Assembly: GCF_004217285.1 (NCBI RefSeq)
Contig: NZ_SHKS01000001.1
Span: 124,001 to 188,000 of the forward strand
DNA from: Streptomyces sp. BK239
GTDB lineage: Bacteria; Actinomycetota; Actinomycetes; Streptomycetales; Streptomycetaceae
Reading direction: 5' to 3'
DNA: 64,000 nucleotides
Of this stretch, positions 15,847 through 24,237 are shown in pieces. The translations under genes and the position numbers were made by a program. Positions within the stretch are counted from its first letter, which is position 1; every line of letters starts with the position of its first letter. Under the pieces are notes generated by a model that was not told the origin of the DNA, ran no database searches, and worked only from the letters and a program-made list of their open reading frames with translations.

Positions 15847-16878
15847 TCAGAAGGCGGCGCGGAGGCGGAGCAGGGCTCCGGCGTCGCCGGGGGCACCGCG
15901 TTCGTGAAGCTCAAGTGCCACACGGACGACGTCCTGATGGCTGCGGTCCCGTCCATAGATGTGGATCAAATTGTCGGCGAGCTCCCTCTCCTGCTGGTGG
16001 CGTAGCAAGCACAACAGGGCCGCTACCTCCGCGTGACTGAACCTGTGTGCAGTGTGATGCAGGAGCGGGAGTGCGGCCCCCTGCCGGCTGCTCGCTTGAA
16101 GAGCGTCGGCCTTGGCGGCGACGTTCCAGGCCGCGTGCTCGTCGGCACTGCTCCGCTGCCGGTCCCCTGTTCCACGGGGGACCGGCAGCGGCCCCGCCTC
16201 GCCTGTTGCGGCCGCTGCCGGACTAGATCCCGAGCCGGCGCGGCTTGCCGACCGCAAAACGAGAAGGCGAAGCCGTGCAATTTCATTGCTGAGCCGGTCA
16301 ATCTCGGCCGTGTGGCGGTCGCAGCCCTGCCTCCGGTGATCTCGCTGGCGCGCCATCTCATCCCGCTCCGCCTCCATGGCGTGGAAGCGGAGCCTCAGCT
16401 GTTGCTCCTGCAGCGACGTCTGCCCTGCACCTTCGGTGGAGCCGCCCTTTGCATGCGTATCCGTCGCTTGGGCGTCTCTCGCCGTTCTCATGTTCTCCAG
16501 TTCGGCACGCAGGGCCACGCAGCCATGGCAGTGGTCCGCGTTCGCCCGCTCGCGCAGTTTTCGCAGCTTGGCGCGCGTGACATCGACAGGGAAGCCGTCG
16601 TTCGCGTCTGCGCGGGCGTACGTGTAAATGCGTTCCAGAATCTCCAGGGCTGGGACGGACTTCCCGCTCAGAAATCGCGAAAGCGACGCCTCGGAGACTC
16701 CGAGGCGTCTCGCTGCTTGTGCTTGCGTTGGTTCAGGAATGCCCCTTTTTGTTCCGCTCTCGCCCGTCAAGTAGCGGCATAGCCGCTGAATCTGCACGGC
16801 CAGCTCCCTCTTCCCAGGTGGAACGTCACCGCTGATGCTCTTCGTTGCCCAGGTATGGCCGGGGTTGCCGTACGCCAT
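15847..16878 (-). CDS. XRE-type regulator with central coiled coil
   Basis: This 343-residue protein has an N-terminal helix-turn-helix (about 48-78, TQAQAARRLGVSEASLSRFLSG) and a short helical dimer region. A long coiled coil follows (about 150-210, rich in Glu/Arg/Gln, ending AEIDRLSNEIARLRLLVL). After a Gly/Ser-rich linker comes a helical C-terminal domain with AALLCLLRHQQERELADNLIHIYG. It sits immediately next to, and divergent from, the restriction-like island. It could be a regulator of that island or part of the DUF397 neighbourhood; I cannot decide between these. ATG 16878. Confidence 0.8.
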   Translation of the reverse strand: MAYGNPGHTWATKSISGDVPPGKRELAVQIQRLCRYLTGESGTKRGIPEPTQAQAARRLGVSEASLSRFLSGKSVPALEILERIYTYARADANDGFPVDVTRAKLRKLRERANADHCHGCVALRAELENMRTARDAQATDTHAKGGSTEGAGQTSLQEQQLRLRFHAMEAERDEMARQRDHRRQGCDRHTAEIDRLSNEIARLRLLVLRSASRAGSGSSPAAAATGEAGPLPVPRGTGDRQRSSADEHAAWNVAAKADALQASSRQGAALPLLHHTAHRFSHAEVAALLCLLRHQQERELADNLIHIYGRDRSHQDVVRVALELHERGAPGDAGALLRLRAAF

Positions 16879-17179
16879 GAGTCAGTCACCCACCCTTGTT
16901 CTGCGTGTGCTTACTGGCCGGTCCAGGGTCCTGCCATCGAAGATTGTGCCGCAAGAAAGGGGAGATGTACTTGCTGTTTTTGTCGCAAGAGGTAAACGGT
17001 TGACTCCCGGCTGACGGCTAGTGCAAGAATCTGTCCAGGCAATCGCTCGTGACGTCGGTAGTCGCGTAGTGGGGGGCTCGTTGCAGGCAAGGGGTGCTTT
17101 ATGTGCACCTTTGAATGCAATTTTTTATCGGCGGTTTATGCCCGCCGCAGCCGTTCTAGGGGAGCTGGAGGATCAGCGC
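16879..17179. other. Divergent intergenic region at the left edge of the island
   Basis: This 301-bp stretch lies between the coiled-coil XRE gene and the island. It is richer in A/T than its surroundings (for example CAATTTTTTATCGG at about 17119). It must hold the promoters for both directions, but I see no confident -35/-10 pair, tRNA or attachment-site repeat. In-frame upstream starts for the next gene (GTG 17021, ATG 17138) exist but lack good ribosome sites. Confidence 0.5.
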
Positions 17180-17869
17180 ATGACGCTGCCGTCTTGGCAG
17201 AACAAGAACCTGGGAGGCAGGGCCCGCACGGCCCTGTGGCTTCTTCAGGTAGTGGGGGTAGGCAAGACGTTCAAGAAGGTTGAGCTGCGGGAGGCGTTTC
17301 CGGACGCCGCGCAGATCGACCGGCGTTTGCGCGACCTCCGGGACTACGGCTGGAAGATCGACACGAGCCGTGATGATCCGACTCTGACGCAGCAGGAACA
17401 GCGTTTCGTCGCAGCCGGAGCGGAGGTTTGGCTGCCCGGTCAGGCCAAGACGCCCAAGCACAAGGCCAGCATCACCGCGGCACAGCGGAACAAGATCCTC
17501 GCGGCCGACAACTACATGTGCCGTGCGTGTGGAATCGCGGCCGGCGAGACGTACGAGGACACTCTCACCCCGGCTGTGCTGAACGTGGCCCGCCGCAAGG
17601 TGGTGTTGCCGGACGGCTCGACCGACCATCACACCGTGACGGAATGCAAGCGGTGCGGGGTGGGGAGCAGCGAGCGGACGGTCGACGTGACGCAGGTGCT
17701 GGCGCAGGTTCGTGCCCTCTCTCCGATGGAGCGGCAGGCGCTCACGACCTGGATTGAGGCTGACCAGCGCACGCTTGGACCGCTTGAGAAGGCGTGGGGC
17801 ACGTATCGGAGCCTCCCTGAGCACCTGCGTAAGGCCGTGGCCGCCGAGCTGGCCGACGACAACGAGTGA
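17180..17869 (+). CDS. Winged-helix protein with HNH-like zinc site; putative nuclease subunit
   Basis: This 229-residue protein is the first gene of the island. Residues 10-85 look like a winged helix (LWLLQVVGVGKTFKKVELREAF, then IDRRLRDLRDYGWKIDT). Residues 95-165 resemble an HNH zinc module: ITAAQRNKILAADNYMCRACG supplies C114 and C117, and TECKRCG supplies C156 and C159. The usual D-H-x-x-P core is replaced by TDHH at 149-151, so nuclease activity is plausible but not assured. ATG 17180 is chosen for the GGAGG eight bases upstream. The stop is followed closely by the ParB-like gene. No named family is recognised. Confidence 0.75.
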   Translation: MTLPSWQNKNLGGRARTALWLLQVVGVGKTFKKVELREAFPDAAQIDRRLRDLRDYGWKIDTSRDDPTLTQQEQRFVAAGAEVWLPGQAKTPKHKASITAAQRNKILAADNYMCRACGIAAGETYEDTLTPAVLNVARRKVVLPDGSTDHHTVTECKRCGVGSSERTVDVTQVLAQVRALSPMERQALTTWIEADQRTLGPLEKAWGTYRSLPEHLRKAVAAELADDNE

Positions 17870-17886
17870 CGCGAGCGGAGACGACG

Positions 17887-19317
17887 ATGGTACGAGAGTT
17901 TGCCCCGCCGCCCCGGGCGGATGAGTTCAGCGAACTGATCAAGAAGAAGGTGCGAGAGGTACGCGATGCCGGTGGCACCCGCGAGACGGTGACGGTCGAC
18001 TGGAACGAGCAGCAGGCCCATGTCGAGGTCGTCGACCTCCCGCTCAGCAGCCTGTACCTGAACCCTGGCACGCACCGGATCCGGGCCCAGCGCAGCCACA
18101 ATCCCGTCCGTGACGAGGGGTTGGACAAGGATCCGTGGAGCGCGGAAAGCCAGGACTACCTGGGGTTTCTCCTCCAGGCCTCGCCGGCCGACCCTAACCT
18201 CCGTGATCCTGAGTTCGACGCCCTCAAGGACAGTTTGAAGCAGTTCGGGCAGAACGATCCTGGTCTCGTCACCCACCACGGCATCGTGGTTAACGGGAAT
18301 ACGAGGGCATGCGCCCTGCGGGAACTTAGCGTGCAGTCGATGAGGGTCGGGGTGCTGCCCGAGTCGTTCACCTGGGCTGACATCAATGCCGTCGAGCTGT
18401 CCTTGCAGCTCCGCAAAGATCACCGCAGGGACTACACCTTCCTCAACCATCTGCTCGCGATGGAGGAGCAGGCCGCTCTCGGACGGACCCCGGAGCAGAT
18501 CGCCAAGGCCTTTCGGATCCAGGTGAAGACGTACCACCGGGACCGCTGGATCCTGACCACCATCCGGGAGCTGATTGACCGCAGCGCGAGCGGCGGGGGC
18601 TCGAAGCTGCGCCTCGTCGACTGGGAGCGAGCCCAGGAGCGGTTGAAGGAACTGCACAGGCTCTACATGAAGCTGGAGTCGGTTGACCGCGACCAGGCCG
18701 AAGTGCTCAAGGAGTGGCGGCTCGCTGCCATCCTCCTGGACTTCTCCAAGACGGATGTGCGGCACATTGACGAGGACTTCCTCAAGGAAGGCCTTGGCAG
18801 CATGCTCCCCGTCCCGGAGGCTTCCGGATCGTTGGCGTCTGAGGCCGCCGGGGTGGTCATTCCTGGGTTGGGACTTACCGTTCCGGCGGCCTCCTCCGCC
18901 GTCTCGGAGGCCAGGGCACTGAACGACCGGCTCCTTCGGGCCAAGGCCGTGGTGAGCACCGGCGACCCTGGTCTTGCGGACACCGAGAAGGCCGCGAACC
19001 AGGAAGTGATCGATGAGGCGGAGGAGGCCTTCGACAAGGCCCTCGACGTCGCCGGCCGCAATGCTCGCTTGCGTAAGCGCAAGCAGCTCGCGCCCGCTCG
19101 GCTTGCCGAGGCATGTGCCAGCATTGACCAGTGCGTGGCTGATCTTGTCCAGGCACGGTCCTCCCGCAGCCTGGACGAGGAAGCGTTCGATGACGCTGTC
19201 CTCAAGCTCCGCACCAGCCTTCGCAAGCTGGCGCAGCAGGCGGGACGGGGTCTGCCTGACCCGGGTGACGGCGTTGCCTGGCTGCTCGAAGCCGCCACGG
19301 TGGAGCCCACGGCATGA
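17887..19317 (+). CDS. ParB-like domain protein of the defence-type island
   Basis: This 476-residue protein has a ParB/Srx-like core (about residues 48-150). It shows VVDLPLSSLYLNPGTHRI, then LKDSLKQFGQNDPGLVTHHG and the IVVNGNTRACAL motif at 133-143 (the G-N-T-R signature). In chromosomal ParB this fold binds CTP; in phage and defence proteins it can be a nuclease or an adaptor. The central part contains a helix-turn-helix-like stretch (GRTPEQIAKAFRIQVKTYHRD), and the C-terminal third is helical and coiled. ATG 17887 has GGAG upstream; GTG 17866 overlapping the previous stop is the alternative. It overlaps the helicase start by four bases, so the two are translationally coupled. Confidence 0.82.
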   Translation: MVREFAPPPRADEFSELIKKKVREVRDAGGTRETVTVDWNEQQAHVEVVDLPLSSLYLNPGTHRIRAQRSHNPVRDEGLDKDPWSAESQDYLGFLLQASPADPNLRDPEFDALKDSLKQFGQNDPGLVTHHGIVVNGNTRACALRELSVQSMRVGVLPESFTWADINAVELSLQLRKDHRRDYTFLNHLLAMEEQAALGRTPEQIAKAFRIQVKTYHRDRWILTTIRELIDRSASGGGSKLRLVDWERAQERLKELHRLYMKLESVDRDQAEVLKEWRLAAILLDFSKTDVRHIDEDFLKEGLGSMLPVPEASGSLASEAAGVVIPGLGLTVPAASSAVSEARALNDRLLRAKAVVSTGDPGLADTEKAANQEVIDEAEEAFDKALDVAGRNARLRKRKQLAPARLAEACASIDQCVADLVQARSSRSLDEEAFDDAVLKLRTSLRKLAQQAGRGLPDPGDGVAWLLEAATVEPTA

Positions 19318-21146
19318 CGCTCAATGCTGAGGTGACATCACTGCGACTCGGCTTCGATGAGACGCGCACCCGTGTCGTACTGCGTACCACCGATGAATAC
19401 CAGCAGGACCTGGTCCAGTTGGCCGCCCGTTTTCGCACGGGCGGCCAGCTTGGCCCCCTCAGCGCGTCGATAGCGCTGGATGAACTGCTCTCTGACCTCG
19501 GCGTGCTGGGCTCCTGGCCGCACCCCCAGGGCGTGGAGTGGGAGCCCGAACTGCGCACGCTGGTGGCCGGCGTGGTGCAGGACGCGAACACGGTCAAGCG
19601 GCGCCTGGACGAGGCACCTGGGTCGACGGATACCGTGCCCGGTGAAGTGCGTGCTCTCCTCGGAGAAGCGTGGCTGGGCGAGCTCAGTGAGTTCCAGCTT
19701 CGCGACATCGCCAAGCTCCTGTCCCTTCAGCACGGAGCCAATTTCAGTGTTCCCGGTGCCGGCAAGACCCGCGTTGCTCTCGCTGTGTACGCAGCTCAGA
19801 AGGCTCAGGGGCGGGTGGGCCGACTGTTGGTTGTCTGCCCCAAGTCAGCCTACGAGTCCTGGCGTTACGAGACCGCCGTGTGCTTCCAGCACGCCTTGCG
19901 GACTCATGTGCTCGACGGCTCGATGGATAATTGGACGGAAGTCCTGATCGTCAACTACGAACGCCTTGATCGGTCACTTGGCCTGCTCGCCGGATGGCTC
20001 AGGGCTGGCCCCGCGATGATCATCCTGGACGAGGCGCACCGGATGAAGCTCGGCGCGCGGGGAACGTATGGCGCTGCTTGCATGGCGCTGGGGCCGTTGG
20101 CCCAGCGTCGTCTCATTCTCACGGGTACGCCCGCACCGAACGGGGCGAAGGACCTGGAGAATCTGCTGGGCTTCGTATGGCCGGGACATGGCCAGCGCAC
20201 TGTGGTCCAGGCTGTGGCCGGTGGTGACCTGGCCCATGCCAGCACGGTTCTGAAGCCGCTGTTCACCCGGACGACCAAGCATGAACTCGGCTTGCCTCCG
20301 GTCCGGCTGACGTTGCGCCACGTGGATCTGCCTCCGCTGCACGACGAGATCTACGAGTCGTTGACCCAGGGTGCGAAAGCGGATCGGGCACGGGACGACC
20401 TCAGTGCTCTCGGCAAGACGGCACTGCGTTTGCTGATGGCCGCGGTCAGTCCCGCACTCCTCCTGGAAGGCGGAAGCCGGTACGAGCCGCTGGCTTACCA
20501 GCTCCCGCCTCTACAGATCCCGCAGAGCAGCTCGCTCTACTCGCTCATGCAGTCCCTGCCAGACCACGAACTGTCGCCCAAATATCAAGAGGCCATCACT
20601 ATCATCGCGGAGAACGCCGCGTGTGGCCGGAAGACGTTGGTCTGGACGACTTTCGTCCGTAGTCTGACGACCTTGGAGAGGCTGCTTGAGAAGTACAACC
20701 CCGCCGTAGTCTATGGCGGCACGCCCGACCGTGATGAGCAGCTCAGGCGCTTCCGCGAAGACCCGAGTTGCATGGTGCTGATCTCCAACCCGGCCACCCT
20801 GGGTGAGGGCATCAGCCTGCACCACATCTGCCATGACGCTGTTTACGTAGACCGTGACTTCATGGCCGGCCGGTTCTTGCAAAGCCTTGACCGCATCCAC
20901 CGGCTTGGTCTGGCACCGGACACTGAGACGAGAGTCACGGTTCTGGCTGCTCGGAAAACGATCGACGAAGTGGTGGCTGACAGGCTGGAGAAGAAGCTGG
21001 ACTTCATGGGGCGAGTGCTCGATGACCCGACAGTTCAGCAGCTCGCGGATCTTGAGGAGGAGCCCGCGGTCGGGGCTGGACTGGCGCCCAGCGATGTCGA
21101 AGCCCTGCTACGTCACGTGGGCGGTCGCCGGGGCGACGGTCTCTAG
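19314..21146 (+). CDS. SNF2/SWI2-type DEAH helicase/translocase
   Basis: This 610-residue two-lobed ATPase is probably the motor of the island. Motif I is VPGAGKTRVAL (about 147-157), Ia VVCPKSAYESW, motif II ILDEAH (239-242 for DEAH), motif III LILTGTPAPNGAKDL, and the C-terminal lobe has TLVWTTFVRSL, VYGGTPDRDEQLRRF, ISNPATLGEGISL and the motif VI region FLQSLDRIHRLG. The first 125 residues are a non-helicase N-domain. It lacks a nuclease domain of its own. It is coupled to the ParB-like gene through an ATGA overlap, and the Vsr gene starts 14 bases later. Likely role: translocation on foreign DNA, as in type I/III-like or DISARM-like systems (inference). Confidence 0.9.
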   Translation: MTLNAEVTSLRLGFDETRTRVVLRTTDEYQQDLVQLAARFRTGGQLGPLSASIALDELLSDLGVLGSWPHPQGVEWEPELRTLVAGVVQDANTVKRRLDEAPGSTDTVPGEVRALLGEAWLGELSEFQLRDIAKLLSLQHGANFSVPGAGKTRVALAVYAAQKAQGRVGRLLVVCPKSAYESWRYETAVCFQHALRTHVLDGSMDNWTEVLIVNYERLDRSLGLLAGWLRAGPAMIILDEAHRMKLGARGTYGAACMALGPLAQRRLILTGTPAPNGAKDLENLLGFVWPGHGQRTVVQAVAGGDLAHASTVLKPLFTRTTKHELGLPPVRLTLRHVDLPPLHDEIYESLTQGAKADRARDDLSALGKTALRLLMAAVSPALLLEGGSRYEPLAYQLPPLQIPQSSSLYSLMQSLPDHELSPKYQEAITIIAENAACGRKTLVWTTFVRSLTTLERLLEKYNPAVVYGGTPDRDEQLRRFREDPSCMVLISNPATLGEGISLHHICHDAVYVDRDFMAGRFLQSLDRIHRLGLAPDTETRVTVLAARKTIDEVVADRLEKKLDFMGRVLDDPTVQQLADLEEEPAVGAGLAPSDVEALLRHVGGRRGDGL

Positions 21147-21160
21147 GCGAGGGAGCGGGA

Positions 21161-21631
21161 GTGCCCACTATTCTCTGGTGTGTGACGAACGAAACCGAGT
21201 GGGTGGCGCCAGCGGGATCGTGGGCCTCCTCTGCGGCGCGACGCCGGAACATGCAGGCGATCCGGAGCCGTGACACAAAGCCCGAACAGCTGATTCGTCG
21301 GCTCGTACATGCCAAGGGGCTCCGCTACCGCGTCGCGGCCCGCCCGCTGCCTGATCTTCGCCGCACGGCTGACATGGTCTTCCGGCCGGTGAAGGTAGCG
21401 GTCTTTATTGACGGGTGCTATTGGCACGGGTGCCCCGAGCATTACGTTCCACCGAAGACAAACTCTGGCTACTGGTCAGAGAAGGTGCTCCGGAATGTCA
21501 CGAGAGACCGCGAGACTGATCAGCGGCTCACTGATGCGGGCTGGCTCGTGCTCCGTTTTTGGGAGCACGAGCCGTCAGACGCCTGCGCGGGACAGATCGC
21601 TGACGTGGTTCGGGCGCGTAGAGAGCGTTGA
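21161..21631 (+). CDS. Vsr-family endonuclease
   Basis: This 156-residue protein matches the very-short-patch-repair fold: NMQAIRSRDTKPEQLIRRLVH, then TADMVFRPVKVAVFIDGCYWHGCPEHY, YWSEKVLRNVTRDRETDQRL and GWLVLRFWEHE. D71 aligns with the metal-binding Asp of E. coli Vsr. C86, C91 and H94 fit the zinc site and H89 the catalytic His region. Position 84 is Asp where E. coli has His64, a substitution I recall as common in family members. Vsr nicks at T:G mismatches produced by 5-methylcytosine deamination, or serves as a restriction nuclease. The start is GTG 21161 with GAGGGAG upstream. Its 3' end overlaps the methyltransferase gene by 57 bases, tail to tail. Confidence 0.9.
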   Translation: MPTILWCVTNETEWVAPAGSWASSAARRRNMQAIRSRDTKPEQLIRRLVHAKGLRYRVAARPLPDLRRTADMVFRPVKVAVFIDGCYWHGCPEHYVPPKTNSGYWSEKVLRNVTRDRETDQRLTDAGWLVLRFWEHEPSDACAGQIADVVRARRER

Positions 21632-22921
21632 CATGGAAATCTCAGTCTGTTCCGCCTGAGCGCCAGGGCGGCCGACTCGGATGTCAGCGCTTGATTCCAT
21701 TGCGTACTTGGCCAGCAAGTCATCTCGGTGCTCGGGGCGCAGAACCGCCGCGATGGCCCGCCCCACCGCTTCAGCTACGGGCGGAGGGAATGCATTCCCC
21801 ACCTGGCGATAGCGTGCAGTCTTCCCGCCTTGGAAATCCCATGCCCGCGGGAATCCCTGGATGATGGCTGCCTGCTCGACCGTCAGCATGGGGCCGGCAG
21901 GCCTGAACAAGTCGCGTTCCGGGACGCAGGCGTCGCGGTCGTTCGCGACTCCCATGGCGTCCACGTTCATGGCTGCCCAAGCGCGCTTGGCGCGGGTGGG
22001 CCCGAGGTCCGCTCCACCATGCTTCTTCGAACCGCCCACCAGGGTGGGAGCGACTCCCCGGCCTGCGGCGGCGGCTTTCTCGGCGGCTTCATACCAGTCG
22101 TCGTACACATCCTTGCCCGTGCGCTCACCTGGCTTGGCGCGCCGGCCGTCCTGGTTCAGCTCCCAGTAGTCCTGGCAGCGTTCCCGCATGGTCTCCTCAA
22201 GGTGTGCGAACACGTTCGCCTGCTCAGCCCTGAGGTGTACCGGCCATTCGAAAGCGTGCCGACTTTCATTCATGACGCTTTCATGGAGGGCTACGAGGAT
22301 GGCTCGTGGGCGTAGTTGCGGAACGCCATAGTCCTTAGCGTCTAGCCGTCGCCATACTTTGCGCATGGCGATGTCCTGAGCCTTAGCGGACTGGTGAAGG
22401 TCTACGTTCGGAACGATGTAGCCTGCGTCGCGCAGTCGGTTCAGAATTTTGATCCGGTAGTCAATGAAAAACTCGGGAGGCTCGAGAATGCCGCGAACAT
22501 TTTCGATCATGACAGCTCGTGGCAGCAGCTTTTCGATGATATCCAGTGCTGCCGGGAAGAGGTCGCGTTCATCGTCCTCTCCCAGCCGCTTGCCAGCCAG
22601 TGAGAATGGTGGGCACGGAACTCCCCCCGCCAGCAGGTCCAATTCTCCTGGATTAAGCTGCAGGCTTTTCTCAAGGTCCGAACCGAGGAAATCCCGGACA
22701 TCCATCGGAGTGATCTGCTGAGCCTTCTCGGCGGTCCATCCGGGCCAATCCCCAACGTTAGCTCGCAGGGTGCTGACGGCGTGAGGGTCCCACTCGACCA
22801 AGGCCCTGTGGTCGAACCCTGCGTGATGCAGTCCAACGGCTTGGCCGCCTGCCCCGGCACAGATCTCAATTGAGGTCAGTGGCTGGGCGAACTGCGGGCG
22901 TTCATGGCCGCTGGAGGACAT
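21575..22921 (-). CDS. DNA (cytosine-5) methyltransferase
   Basis: This 448-residue C5 methyltransferase has motif I IEICAGAGGQAVGLHHAG, motif IV GGVPCPPFSLAG with catalytic C103, motif VI MIENVRG, motif VIII QLRPRAI, a variable target-recognition region (about 290-370), motif IX VEQAAIIQGFP and motif X QVGNAFPPPVAEAVGRAI. All catalytic motifs are intact, so it should modify a specific cytosine site. ATG 22921 is preceded by AAGGAG. It runs convergently to the Vsr and helicase genes, so the methylase is expressed separately from the candidate effectors. The recognition sequence is not predictable here. Confidence 0.95.
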   Translation of the reverse strand: MSSSGHERPQFAQPLTSIEICAGAGGQAVGLHHAGFDHRALVEWDPHAVSTLRANVGDWPGWTAEKAQQITPMDVRDFLGSDLEKSLQLNPGELDLLAGGVPCPPFSLAGKRLGEDDERDLFPAALDIIEKLLPRAVMIENVRGILEPPEFFIDYRIKILNRLRDAGYIVPNVDLHQSAKAQDIAMRKVWRRLDAKDYGVPQLRPRAILVALHESVMNESRHAFEWPVHLRAEQANVFAHLEETMRERCQDYWELNQDGRRAKPGERTGKDVYDDWYEAAEKAAAAGRGVAPTLVGGSKKHGGADLGPTRAKRAWAAMNVDAMGVANDRDACVPERDLFRPAGPMLTVEQAAIIQGFPRAWDFQGGKTARYRQVGNAFPPPVAEAVGRAIAAVLRPEHRDDLLAKYAMESSADIRVGRPGAQAEQTEISMSTLSTRPNHVSDLSRAGV

Positions 22922-23134
22922 GACTCTCCTTCTAGATGATCGTTCACGCGAGAGTTGGTGATCTTCCCACGGCAACTCGGCACCAAGAGTCTCGCACCTA
23001 TCAGGTGCCACATGCGCACCCGCCCCGCGGGTGGGCCGGGCGGTAACGGCTTCACCGCTGGTCATTGCCCTTGCTGCCTGTCATGGCTGCCGACGCGCGG
23101 CTGCTGTGGGCGGGCTGCAAAGCCGTCCTGCGTG

Positions 23135-24142
23135 CTAACCGTGGCAAGCCGCGTACGCCCCTCCCGAGCCGCACCAGCAGGACGCCCCCCGCTCCGGGGG
23201 CCAGGACACCGCGCGGCCCCGGGCTGCCAGGGTCGTCGCGTACTGGGGGAGGAGGGTCGTGTCGGTGGGGGAGGAGAGTTCCGAGGCGGCGAAGGCCTCG
23301 TAGGAGGGGACCGTGCCCGTGACGATGCCCAGGTTGGGGGTGCCGGAGGCCGACAGCTCGCGGAGGGAGGCCTCTATCGTCGCGAGGTGGTCGGGGTGGG
23401 AGGGGTACTCCTCGGACAGCGACGGGTACGCCGACAGCAGTTCCGCCAGTTCGCCGGCAGGCCAGTGCAGGACCGCCACCGGGAACGGGCGGGACAGAGC
23501 CTCCCGGTAGGCGCCCAGTTCCGCGCGCAGGCGGGAGATCTCCGCCTCCAGCTCCAGCGGGTTGTCCGAGCCCAGGGACCACACCCGCTTGGGGTCGTGG
23601 AGTTCGTCCAGGGAGACCGGGGACGAGTGGAGGGTGTCGGCCAGGGTGTCCCACTCGTCGTGGGCCGCGCCCAGCATGCGGCGCACCCGGTGGCGGCCGA
23701 AGAGCAGGGGGTGCGTGGAGTGCGGGGGCTCCGGCACGTCCGTCAGCAGCAGCCGCGCCGCCTCCGTGAACGTCTTCTCCGCCGCCTCCAGCTCGTCGTG
23801 CGCCTCCAGGGACTCCGCGACGATCACCCACGGGGCGGCGTCGCGCGGGGCCGTCGCCCGGATTCCGTCGATGATCGCGCGGGCCTCGGCCTCGTGGCCG
23901 TACTCCCAGAGGTTCGACGCCTTGAGCGCTCTGATCAGGTGCGGCTCGTCCAGCGGGGCCCCGGAGGACAGCAGGCGGTCGTATAGCGCGGTCGCGGCGG
24001 GGCGGTCGCCGGAGAGTTCCAGGTGGGCCGCGGCCTGTAGCAGCAGGGCTTCGGCGTCCTCCGGGTACAGGCCGGCGGTCCGCTCCAGGCGTGCCGCTTC
24101 GGCGGTGTGGTCGACGTTCTCGGCAGGCGTGTCGGGGCGCAT
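23135..24142 (-). CDS. TPR-like protein with C-terminal SEC-C zinc motif
   Basis: This 335-residue soluble protein has an N-terminal set of TPR-like helices (about residues 12-130, for example PEDAEALLLQAAAHLELSG and AAPWVIVAESLEAHDELEAAEKTF). The C-terminus reads GASCWCGSGGAYAACHG, the C-x-C-(x8)-C-H zinc finger of SEC-C domains. The finger often mediates protein-protein contact, as in SecA. ATG 24142. It is unrelated to the island by sequence, has normal high GC, and marks the return to chromosomal core. The function is unknown. Confidence 0.85.
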   Translation of the reverse strand: MRPDTPAENVDHTAEAARLERTAGLYPEDAEALLLQAAAHLELSGDRPAATALYDRLLSSGAPLDEPHLIRALKASNLWEYGHEAEARAIIDGIRATAPRDAAPWVIVAESLEAHDELEAAEKTFTEAARLLLTDVPEPPHSTHPLLFGRHRVRRMLGAAHDEWDTLADTLHSSPVSLDELHDPKRVWSLGSDNPLELEAEISRLRAELGAYREALSRPFPVAVLHWPAGELAELLSAYPSLSEEYPSHPDHLATIEASLRELSASGTPNLGIVTGTVPSYEAFAASELSSPTDTTLLPQYATTLAARGRAVSWPPERGASCWCGSGGAYAACHG

Positions 24143-24237
24143 GACCGACACCGTACTGCCCACCGGTGACAAAGGTGAGACCCGCAGGCCGGGCAGTTGC
24201 CGGGCGGTGGGGCGGCCGTCCGGCCCGCGGCGGGTTC

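Noticed and set aside
16879..23134. Integrative element around the restriction-like island
   Set aside because: No integrase, excisionase, tRNA target or flanking direct repeat is visible at either edge. Horizontal origin is suggested only by gene content and composition.
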